The notes under the pieces were generated by a model. The model searched no databases. It had not been told where the DNA came from and worked only from the letters and a program-made list of their open reading frames with translations. A stretch of DNA of 64,000 nucleotides from Pelomonas margarita (GTDB lineage Bacteria > Pseudomonadota > Gammaproteobacteria > Burkholderiales > Burkholderiaceae_C): the NCBI RefSeq assembly GCF_043555875.1, contig NZ_JBIGHW010000011.1, positions 62,001-126,000 of the forward strand. Direction: 5' to 3'. Both the position numbers and the translations under genes were made by a program. Below are positions 1-7,019 of this stretch, piece after piece. The first letter of the stretch is position 1. Each line of letters opens with the position of its first letter.

Positions 1-165
1 CATCAGCCACCAATCGCGCTGCAGCTCAGCACCCACCACCGAGCTGGCGGCGCGGTAGGCGGTGGGCGCAGGGGCAGCCGGGGGTTGGTAGTTGGGCCCC
101 AGCGTTGTGCACGCAGCCAATGCGGCCGTGGCGACAAGGGTGAGGACGGTCTTGAGTTGGATCAT
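1..165 (-). CDS. Outer-membrane factor lipoprotein of a tripartite efflux pump (5' part only)
   Basis: Only the first 55 codons are inside the window; the gene runs off the left edge. The start begins MIQLKTVLTLVATAALAAC, a lipoprotein signal peptide with lipobox LAAC and Cys at residue 19, followed by TTLGPNYQPP. The GPNYQPP pattern after the lipid-modified Cys is typical of NodT/OprM-type outer-membrane channel proteins. A GGGAG ribosome site lies just upstream of the ATG at 165. It follows the MFS transporter gene by 16 bases, so it is the last gene of a pirin-emrA-emrB-channel operon and would complete the pump across the outer membrane. The family call rests on a short N-terminus and on context. 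Confidence 0.8.
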   Translation of the reverse strand, partial: MIQLKTVLTLVATAALAACTTLGPNYQPPAAPAPTAYRAASSVVGAELQRDWWLM

Positions 166-181
166 GGTGGATCTCCCGGAT

Positions 182-1768
182 TCAATGGGCGGCTTCGGCG
201 GCGCCAGCCGCGCCACCCATGACCTTCTTGCTCATCCAGACGATGGCCACGCAGCTGAGCAGCGCGAAGCCGAGGATGAGGAAGGCATCGTTGTATGCCA
301 TGACAAAGCTGTCGCGGCGCACGAGGTTGTCCAGCGCCTTCAGTGCCATGTCCTGCGCCGTGGAGGCATCAAAGCCCTTGGCCGCGAAGCTGGCCGCCAG
401 CGCCTCCAGCCGCGCCTGCGTGGCGCCGTCGTACAGTGTCACGGCCTCGCCGATGCGGGCGCTGTGCAAGTGCTCGCGATTGGTCAGCAGCGTGGCCAGC
501 AACGCAATGCCGACCGAGCCGCCGAGGTTGCGCATCATGTTGAACATGCCCGACGCGCTGGGCAGCAGCTGGGGCGGGATGCCGCTGACGGCGAAGTTGG
601 TCAGCGTGATCATGATGAGCGGCTGGCCCAGCGCACGCACGATCTGCGCGGCAATCAGCTCGGGGCCGGCCGTGTCGGCGCTCATGTGCGTGTTCATGAA
701 GCAGGACAGCGCGAACAGGCCCAGGCCCAGGCTCATCATCACGCGGTTGTCCAGCCGGGTGGAAAGCTTGGCGGCGAACGGCATGATGAACAGCTGCGGC
801 AGGCCCATCCACATGATGACCAGACCGATCTGCATGGGCGTGTAATTCGCGATCTGGCCGAGGTACAGCGGCAGGATGAAGGCCGAGCCGTAGAGGCCCA
901 TGCCGGTCGTGAACGCGATCACCGCCGCGATCAGGAAGCTGGGCCGGCCGAGGATGTGCAGGTCGATGAAGGTGTTCTTGCGCGTCAGGCCGCGCCAGGC
1001 CCAGCCATACAGGCCGGCCACCGCCAGTACCGCCGCGCCGACGATGAAGGGGCTGGCGAACCAGTCCTTGGCATTGCCCTCCTCGATCATCGCGGTCAGC
1101 GAGCCCAGGCCCAGGGCCATGCACAGGATGCCGAACCAGTCCACGTCGCGCAGCGCCTTGAGGTTCATGGGCTCGCGATCCAGGCCGTAGGCCACGCCGA
1201 AGATCAGCAGCAGGCCGGGCACCCAGTTGATGTAGAAAATGCTGGGCCAGCCGTAGAGCTCAGTCAGGTAGCCGCCCACGGTGGGGCCGAGCGTGGGCGC
1301 CAGCGTGGCCGTCATGCCGAACAGCGCCAGGCCCACGGGCCGCTTGTTCAGCGGCAGCTTGCGGGTGACCAGCGTCATCGCCATCGGAATCATCACGCCG
1401 CCAGTGAAGCCCTGGGCGGCGCGGAACACGATCATGCTTTCCAGACTCCAGGCCATGCCGCACAGCGTGCTGAACACCAGGAACAGCGCGACGTTAACGA
1501 GCAGGTAGCGCCGCGTGGAGAACACCATGGCCAGGAAGCCGGCTAGCGGGATGACGACGATCTCGGCGACAAGGTAGGCACTGGAAATCCAGCTGCCCTC
1601 TTCCTGTGTGGCCGACAGCGCGCCGAGGATGTCGCGCAGCGAGGAGTTGGTGATGGCGATGTCCAGCACCGCCATGAAGGCGCCCAGCAGGCTGGCCAGC
1701 ACGGCGATCCAAGTGCGGCCGCTGACGCGCTGGTCGGGCGGCGGTGGGAGGTGGTGGTCGTTACCCAT
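182..1768 (-). CDS. emrB: DHA2-family MFS drug exporter (EmrB/QacA type)
   Basis: The 528-residue protein is an inner-membrane proton-coupled multidrug exporter with about 14 hydrophobic segments, the usual length for the DHA2 family. The segment after the first helix (FMAVLDIAITNSSLRDI) and the later RAAQGFTGGVMIPMAM match conserved EmrB motifs. The ATG at 1768 (MGNDHHLPPPP) is chosen because it leaves the normal short cytoplasmic N-terminus; an in-frame TTG at 1816 would add 16 residues. No strong ribosome site precedes either. It lies between the periplasmic adaptor gene (144 bases upstream) and the outer-membrane channel gene (16 bases downstream), so all three parts of the pump are encoded together. 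The substrate is unknown. Confidence 0.9.
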   Translation of the reverse strand: MGNDHHLPPPPDQRVSGRTWIAVLASLLGAFMAVLDIAITNSSLRDILGALSATQEEGSWISSAYLVAEIVVIPLAGFLAMVFSTRRYLLVNVALFLVFSTLCGMAWSLESMIVFRAAQGFTGGVMIPMAMTLVTRKLPLNKRPVGLALFGMTATLAPTLGPTVGGYLTELYGWPSIFYINWVPGLLLIFGVAYGLDREPMNLKALRDVDWFGILCMALGLGSLTAMIEEGNAKDWFASPFIVGAAVLAVAGLYGWAWRGLTRKNTFIDLHILGRPSFLIAAVIAFTTGMGLYGSAFILPLYLGQIANYTPMQIGLVIMWMGLPQLFIMPFAAKLSTRLDNRVMMSLGLGLFALSCFMNTHMSADTAGPELIAAQIVRALGQPLIMITLTNFAVSGIPPQLLPSASGMFNMMRNLGGSVGIALLATLLTNREHLHSARIGEAVTLYDGATQARLEALAASFAAKGFDASTAQDMALKALDNLVRRDSFVMAYNDAFLILGFALLSCVAIVWMSKKVMGGAAGAAEAAH

Positions 1769-1912
1769 GTCGGTTGTCCGTCGCGAACTGCGGGCCGAGC
1801 GCGGGGCCGCTACCAAGCCGGCCCAACAAGGCGATGTGCACGGGCCTCAACGGCGCATGCATTGCCGTACACGCAGGGGATCGACCAACGTACTCATTGG
1901 ACGAGGGGCACA

Positions 1913-3019
1913 TCAGACTTCGACTTCCACCTGCACGGACAGGCCCGGCACCAGGCGAGAGGCGGCCTCGCCCAGTGCCTTGAGGCTCTCGGGCTCGAAC
2001 AACAGCTTCACCGGCACGCGTTGGACGATCTTGGTGAAGTTGCCGGTCGCGTTGTCCGGCGGCAGCAGCGCGAAGCTGGCGCCCGAGGCCGGCGCGAAGC
2101 TGTCGACCTTGGCGACCAGGTCGTGGCCGGGGAAGGCATCGACATGCACATGCACCTTCTGGCCCGGCTTCATCCTGGCGAGCTGCGTTTCCTTGAAATT
2201 CGCGACGATCCAGGTGTCCGCCTCAACGATGGCGGCCAGCTGCTGGCCCGGCTGCACCCGCTGGCCCACCTCCACGGTGCGCTTGCCGATGCGGCCGTCG
2301 CTGGCGGCCTTCAGCTCCACATAGCCGAGCTGGTTGTGCGCGTCCTGCAGCTGCGCCTGCGTGGCGAGCTTCTGCGCCTGTGACGACTGGCGCGCGCTCT
2401 CTGCGGCAGCCACCGCCTCTTTGGCGGCAGCGGCGCTGGCCTTGCGGGCGGCCACGTCGGCACGGGCCACGTCACGGGCAGCGAGCGCGGCGTCCAGCTC
2501 CTGCTTGCTCGTCGCGCGCAGTTCGGCGCCGAACAGCGCCTGGCTGCGTTTGGCGTCCAGCTCGGTGCGGGCCAGCACGACCTCGGCCTGGGCCACCTGC
2601 GAGGCGGTGGCCCAGGCCTGCGCCTTGGCCTGCGCGATCTGCGCGGCGCTGGTGGCGATGGCCGCATCGGCCTGCGCCATCTGCGCCTTCAGCCGCTCCA
2701 CCTGCACGGCAGCATCGGCCGGGTCCAGGCGCAGCAGCACGTCGCCGGCCTTGACCGTGGCGTTGTCCTGCATGCGCATCTCGGTCACGACACCGGCCAC
2801 GCGCGTGGCGACGGGGTGGATGCGGCCGGCGATGAAAGCGTTGTCCGTCTCCACCAGGTGCTGGCTGCGCCACCACATGCGGCCTCCCAGCCCGATGCCG
2901 CCGATCAGCAGCGCGGCGCCGATGACGAGCAGCGGCACGGGCGGGCCGCTCTTCTTGCCGCTCATCGGGCTGTTCTGGTGGGGCTGGGGCGCGGAGGCCT
3001 GGCCTTGCGGTGCGTTCAT
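1913..3019 (-). CDS. emrA: HlyD/EmrA-family periplasmic adaptor of the efflux pump
   Basis: The 368-residue membrane-fusion protein would link the MFS exporter to the outer-membrane channel. A cytoplasmic stretch of about 28 residues precedes one membrane segment (VPLLVIGAALLIGGIGLGG). A lipoyl-like domain follows (VETDNAFIAGRIHPVA, VAGVVTEMRMQDNATVKAGD), then a long Ala/Gln-rich alpha-hairpin and the returning beta-barrel (DGRIGKRTVEVGQRVQPGQQ). VETDNAFI is close to the EmrA signature. Its ATG overlaps the stop of the pirin gene in an ATGA arrangement, suggesting translational coupling and making pirin the first gene of the efflux operon. Confidence 0.92.
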   Translation of the reverse strand: MNAPQGQASAPQPHQNSPMSGKKSGPPVPLLVIGAALLIGGIGLGGRMWWRSQHLVETDNAFIAGRIHPVATRVAGVVTEMRMQDNATVKAGDVLLRLDPADAAVQVERLKAQMAQADAAIATSAAQIAQAKAQAWATASQVAQAEVVLARTELDAKRSQALFGAELRATSKQELDAALAARDVARADVAARKASAAAAKEAVAAAESARQSSQAQKLATQAQLQDAHNQLGYVELKAASDGRIGKRTVEVGQRVQPGQQLAAIVEADTWIVANFKETQLARMKPGQKVHVHVDAFPGHDLVAKVDSFAPASGASFALLPPDNATGNFTKIVQRVPVKLLFEPESLKALGEAASRLVPGLSVQVEVEV

Positions 3020-3855
3020 GACAGGGAATCCTCAGGAGCGGTGCGGGTGTTTCGGGGAGCAAGGCGGCCCATGCCGCCGGAATGGAAGCGCTGCAGCGCG
3101 GCGACCACCTGGCTCTCGTCGCTCATCGCGAACGGGCCGTGGCGCACCAGCGGCTCGCGCAGCGGGCGGCCGCTGAAGCAGGCCAGGCGCAGCGCCTGCG
3201 TGGCCTGCACGCGCATGGCGGCGTGATCGGGCAGATGCCAGGCGCAGCCTGGGGCCAGCGCAAGCGCGCCCACGCGGCCCTCGCCGTGCACGACAAGGGC
3301 AAAGCCCTGCTCGCCGACGGCCGGTGCGGTGTCGACATGGGCGCCGGCATCGATGTCCACGATGACCAGCGCCGCCGGCCAGCAAAGGGGCAGCGGCGCG
3401 GCACCACCGAACACCTGCACGGCACGCCAGCCATCGCCCTGCCGGCGCGGCATCTGCGCGGCCGCCAGCTGCAGGACCTCGGGCGCGCGCAGCTTTTGGT
3501 CGGCCGGCAGGTTCACGAAGATCTGCAGGCCGTGCGCTTCGCGGCCGGGCTGGGCGGGGAATTCGTCGTGCATGACGCCGCGGCCAGCCAGTGTCCAGTG
3601 CAGGCCGCCGGGGGCGATCGGGTGCGTGCCGCCCAGCGAATCGCGGCTCACCATGCCGGTGGCCGAGTCGTCGAACAGATAGGTCACGGTCGAGAGGCCG
3701 GCATGCGGGTGCGGCGCGAACACCGGCTCGCGCAGGCGGAAGTGGTCGACCTGGATGAACGGGTCCAGCAGCGCCAGCGGCTCGCGCCAGCCCGTGGCCT
3801 GGAAGCCGACGCCGATTCGGTGCGGCTGGGCGGGGAGCAGGCGCGGTGTTGACAT
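3016..3855 (-). CDS. Pirin family protein
   Basis: The protein is a 279-residue bicupin of the pirin family, iron-binding proteins that may act as quercetin dioxygenases or redox-sensitive cofactors. The metal ligands can be seen: HPH in FAPHPHAGLSTVTYLF and H-x-E in GVMHDEF. The C-terminal pirin cupin follows. I chose the ATG at 3855 (MSTPRLLPAQ); an upstream start at 3882 would add nine residues and intrude on the promoter. It is the first gene of a leftward operon, its stop overlaps the emrA start, and it diverges from a LysR regulator 89 bases away. The context suggests a role in handling an aromatic or redox-active compound exported by the pump, which is inference. Confidence 0.9.
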   Translation of the reverse strand: MSTPRLLPAQPHRIGVGFQATGWREPLALLDPFIQVDHFRLREPVFAPHPHAGLSTVTYLFDDSATGMVSRDSLGGTHPIAPGGLHWTLAGRGVMHDEFPAQPGREAHGLQIFVNLPADQKLRAPEVLQLAAAQMPRRQGDGWRAVQVFGGAAPLPLCWPAALVIVDIDAGAHVDTAPAVGEQGFALVVHGEGRVGALALAPGCAWHLPDHAAMRVQATQALRLACFSGRPLREPLVRHGPFAMSDESQVVAALQRFHSGGMGRLAPRNTRTAPEDSLS

Positions 3856-3914
3856 CGTGCGACGGACTGTAGAGAGTTCCACTTATGGCGCATAGGCGCA
3901 AAACTCAAACGCTA

Positions 3915-3932
3915 CGTTCCATAAACGAAACG
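3915..3932. promoter_or_regulatory. Candidate LysR operator between pirin and LysR genes
   Basis: An imperfect inverted repeat, CGTTCC-6-GAAACG (five of six pairs), lies in the 89-base divergent region between the pirin ATG (3855) and the LysR ATG (3945). The area is AT-rich compared with its surroundings. LysR regulators typically bind such dyads between their own gene and a divergent target. Binding is not shown by the sequence. Confidence 0.4.
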
Positions 3933-3944
3933 ATACAAACCGAG

Positions 3945-4886
3945 ATGCGAGTCGACGACCTGCTGCTACTGGCCCAGGTGCACAAGGCGGGATCGCTGTC
4001 CGAGGCGGCCCGCCAGTTGGGCGCGCCCAAGGCCACGCTGAGCCGGCGGCTGGCGGCGCTGGAGACGGCCGTGGGCGCGCGGCTGTTCGTGCCCGGCGCC
4101 AGCCGGCTGACGCTGACCGAGCTGGGCGAGCAGCTGGCCGAACGCGCCGCGCGGCACGACGACGACATCGCCGAGACCCGCCACTGGCTGGCCTCGCGCG
4201 ACGCCACGCCGCAGGGCAAGGTGCGCGTGTCGGTGCCGGCGGAGTTCGCGATGCTGGTGTTGGCCGACAGCTTTGCCCGCTTCGTGCGCCGCTACCCCAA
4301 GGTGACGTTGGAGCTGGACACGACGCCGCGCCGCGTCGACCTCTTCAACGAGCCCTACGACGTGGCCGTGCGCATGGGCCCCGTGGACGAGCCCGAGCTG
4401 GTGGCGCGCCAGTTCATGCTGCTGGAGCGCGGGCTGTACGCCAGCCCGGTTTACCTGCACTCGCGCCCGGCGCCTCAGACGCCGGACGAGCTGGCCGCGC
4501 ATGACTTCGTGCTGCTGAGCCAGGCCCGCGCTATGAGCCGCGTGCTGCACCTCGGCCGGCAGTCGGCCGAGGTGCCGCTGCGCGGCCCGCTGGAGGCCAA
4601 CTCCATCGGCCTGGTGCTGTCGCTGACGCGGGCCGGTGGCGGCATCGCCAGCTTCCCGTTCGGCATGGTGGCGCCCGACGTCGCCGCCGGCACGCTGGTG
4701 CCGGTGCTGCCCGGCTGGTGCTATGAGCCGCTGCCAGTGCACTTGCTGACCGCCAGCAGGCGACTGATGCCCGCCAAGACGCGGGCCTTCATCGACCACC
4801 TGTTCGAGACCGCCCCCGACTGGGCGCGGCTGCCGCTGCTCAGCCCGCGAGCAAAGCCAGCAGACCCGCTTCGTCCAGCACCGTAA
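3945..4886 (+). CDS. LysR-family transcriptional regulator
   Basis: The 313-residue regulator has an N-terminal winged helix-turn-helix (DLLLLAQVHKAGSLSEAARQ, then APKATLSRRLAALE) and a C-terminal periplasmic-binding-protein-like effector domain from about residue 90 (GKVRVSVPAEFAMLVLADSF). I chose the ATG at 3945 because MRVDDLLLLAQV aligns with the standard LysR start; an upstream in-frame ATG at 3885 would add 20 unusual residues. It is divergent from the pirin-emrAB operon, so it is probably its regulator. Its last 47 bases overlap the 3' end of ligA on the other strand. Confidence 0.9.
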   Translation: MRVDDLLLLAQVHKAGSLSEAARQLGAPKATLSRRLAALETAVGARLFVPGASRLTLTELGEQLAERAARHDDDIAETRHWLASRDATPQGKVRVSVPAEFAMLVLADSFARFVRRYPKVTLELDTTPRRVDLFNEPYDVAVRMGPVDEPELVARQFMLLERGLYASPVYLHSRPAPQTPDELAAHDFVLLSQARAMSRVLHLGRQSAEVPLRGPLEANSIGLVLSLTRAGGGIASFPFGMVAPDVAAGTLVPVLPGWCYEPLPVHLLTASRRLMPAKTRAFIDHLFETAPDWARLPLLSPRAKPADPLRPAP

Positions 4887-6963
4887 CACCCAGCGTGCGT
4901 GCCTTCTCCAGCTTGCTGCCGGCCTCCTCGCCGGCGATGACGTAGCTGGTCTTCTTGGATACCGAGCCGCTGACCTTGCCGCCGGCGGCCTCGATCAGCG
5001 CCTGCGCCTCGTCGCGGGACAGCGTGGGCAGCGTGCCGGTCAGCACCAGCGTCTTGCCCAGCAGCGGACGCGGGCGGTCATCGCCCTCGCCTTCGCTTTC
5101 CTTCGGCTGCACGCCGGCCGCCAGCAACTGCTCGACAACCTCGACGTTGTGCGGCTGCGCAAAGAAGGTATGGATGCTGGCCGCGACGATGGGGCCAACG
5201 TCAGGCACCTCGAGCAGTTGCTCGATGCTGGCGCCCATCAGCTTGTCCAGCGTGCCGAAGTGACGCGCCAGGTCCTTGGCCGTGGTCTCGCCCACTTGCC
5301 GGATGCCCAGCGAGAACAGAAAGCGCGCCAACGTGGGCGTCTTGCTCTTCTCCAGCGCGTCGATGATGTTCTGCGCGCTCTTCTCGGCCATGCGGTCCAG
5401 CGCGGCCAGCTTGGCGACGCCCAGCTTGTAGAGGCCCGGCAGGCTCAGCACGATGCCCTGATCCACCAGCTGCTCGACGAGCTTGTCGCCCAGGCCCTCG
5501 ATGTCCATCGCGCGCCGTCCGGCGAAGTGCAGCAGCGCCTGCTTGCGCTGGGCCGGACAGAACACGCCACCGGTGCAGCGGTAGTCCATGCCGCCGCGCT
5601 CGCGGGCCGCCGCGCTGTTGCACACCGGGCAGGCGCGCGGCATGTGGAAGTTGGGCACATAGGGGAAACGCTCGACGGGCACCGACCGCGCGCCGGGCCG
5701 CTCCCAAGCAAGGGCGGCAGCCCCCTCGGGGGGCGTGCTCGCGTACTCGTGAGCAGGGGGCTCACGGTACCTGCTGACGACCTCGGGGATCACGTCGCCC
5801 GCGCGGCGGACGATGACGCGGTCGCCCAGGCGCACGCCCTTGCGGCGCATCTCGAACAGGTTGTGCAGCGTTGCGTTGCTGACCGTCGTGCCGCCGACGA
5901 AGACCGGGTCCAGGCGCGCCACCGGCGTCAGCTTGCCGGTACGGCCAACCTGAATGTCGATGGCCAGCAGCGTCGTGACCTGCTCCTGCGCCGGGTACTT
6001 GTGCGCCACCGCCCAGCGCGGCTCGCGGGTCTTGAAGCCGAGCTGCTGCTGCTGCGCCCGCGAGTTGACCTTGTAGACGATGCCGTCGATGTCGAAGGGC
6101 AGCGCGTCGCGCTTGGCCGCCATGGCCTGGTGGAAGTCGATCAGCCCGCGCACGCCCTGCGCCACCACGCGGTCGCCATTAACCGGCAAGCCGAAAGCCG
6201 CCAGCGCGTCCAGCATCGCGGCGTGCGTAGCCGGGATGTCCCAGCCCTGCACCTCGCCCAGACCGTAGGCGTAGAAACACAGCGGCCGCTGGCGCACCAG
6301 CGCCGGGTCAAGCTGGCGGATGGCGCCGGCCGCCGTGTTGCGCGGGTTCACGAAGGTCTTCTCGCCCTTCTCGCGCTGGCGCTCGTTGAGGCGCTCGAAG
6401 TCGTCACGGCGCATGTAGACCTCGCCGCGTACCTCCAGCACGGCCGGCGCCTCGCCCTGCAGCCGCAGCGGGATCTGGCCGATGGTGCGCACGTTCTGCG
6501 TGACGTCCTCGCCCGTCTCGCCGTCGCCGCGCGTGGCGGCCTGCGTCAGCAGGCCGTGCTCGTAACGCAGGCTCATGGCCAGGCCGTCGAACTTCAGCTC
6601 GGCGGCGTATTCCACCGGCGGGTCTGTCTCGGCCAGCGCCAGTTCGCGGCGAACGCGCGCGTCAAACGCGATGGCACCGCCCTCGGTAGTGTCGGTCTCG
6701 GTCGTGATGGACAGCATGGGCACCACGTGCTGCACCGGCGTGAGCCCGGGCAACACCGCGCCGATGACGCGCTGCGTGGGTGAATCCGCCGTCAGCAGCT
6801 CGGGGTGCGCGGCCTCCAGCGCCTGCAGTTCTGCGAACAGCCGGTCGTACTCGGCATCCGGCACCTCCGGAGTGTCGAGCACGTAGTAGCAGTGGGCGTG
6901 GTGGTTGAGCTGGGCACGCAGTGCGGCGGCGCGTTGGGCGGGCGTGGCGGAGGCGTCGGTCAT
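4840..6963 (-). CDS. ligA: NAD-dependent DNA ligase
   Basis: LigA seals nicks in DNA using NAD+ in replication and repair. The 707-residue protein has the Ia domain, the adenylation domain with catalytic Lys124 (ELKFDG), the OB fold, a four-Cys zinc finger (CPVC then RCTGGVFC), helix-hairpin-helix repeats (VPDVGPIVAASI) and a C-terminal BRCT domain. The ATG at 6963 (MTDASATPAQR) is the standard start. About 25 extra residues (EPPAHEYASTPPEGAAALAW and following) sit between the OB fold and the zinc finger, encoded by a GC-rich palindromic repeat at 5690-5766 that also occurs inside pheA. The insert is in frame and lies in a linker, so activity is probably kept. The 3' end overlaps the convergent LysR gene by 47 bases. 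Confidence 0.97.
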   Translation of the reverse strand: MTDASATPAQRAAALRAQLNHHAHCYYVLDTPEVPDAEYDRLFAELQALEAAHPELLTADSPTQRVIGAVLPGLTPVQHVVPMLSITTETDTTEGGAIAFDARVRRELALAETDPPVEYAAELKFDGLAMSLRYEHGLLTQAATRGDGETGEDVTQNVRTIGQIPLRLQGEAPAVLEVRGEVYMRRDDFERLNERQREKGEKTFVNPRNTAAGAIRQLDPALVRQRPLCFYAYGLGEVQGWDIPATHAAMLDALAAFGLPVNGDRVVAQGVRGLIDFHQAMAAKRDALPFDIDGIVYKVNSRAQQQQLGFKTREPRWAVAHKYPAQEQVTTLLAIDIQVGRTGKLTPVARLDPVFVGGTTVSNATLHNLFEMRRKGVRLGDRVIVRRAGDVIPEVVSRYREPPAHEYASTPPEGAAALAWERPGARSVPVERFPYVPNFHMPRACPVCNSAAARERGGMDYRCTGGVFCPAQRKQALLHFAGRRAMDIEGLGDKLVEQLVDQGIVLSLPGLYKLGVAKLAALDRMAEKSAQNIIDALEKSKTPTLARFLFSLGIRQVGETTAKDLARHFGTLDKLMGASIEQLLEVPDVGPIVAASIHTFFAQPHNVEVVEQLLAAGVQPKESEGEGDDRPRPLLGKTLVLTGTLPTLSRDEAQALIEAAGGKVSGSVSKKTSYVIAGEEAGSKLEKARTLGVTVLDEAGLLALLAG
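5690..5766 (-). repeat. GC-rich palindromic repeat element, copy 1 (in frame inside ligA)
   Basis: The plus strand starts GCGCCGGGCCGCTCCCAAGC, identical to 39870-39889 in pheA. It continues with a CCCCCTCGGGGGG palindrome and then a hairpin with stem 5736-5743/5748-5755 and loop TACT. The pheA copy has the same order and the same TACT loop but a different stem sequence, so pairing is conserved through base changes. It is translated as part of LigA between the OB fold and the zinc finger. The element's boundaries are approximate. Confidence 0.8.
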
Positions 6964-7019
6964 CGCGGCATTGTCGCGGGCGACGACGAGGCCGCATGGC
7001 CATGCGCCGCCAGAGGGCG

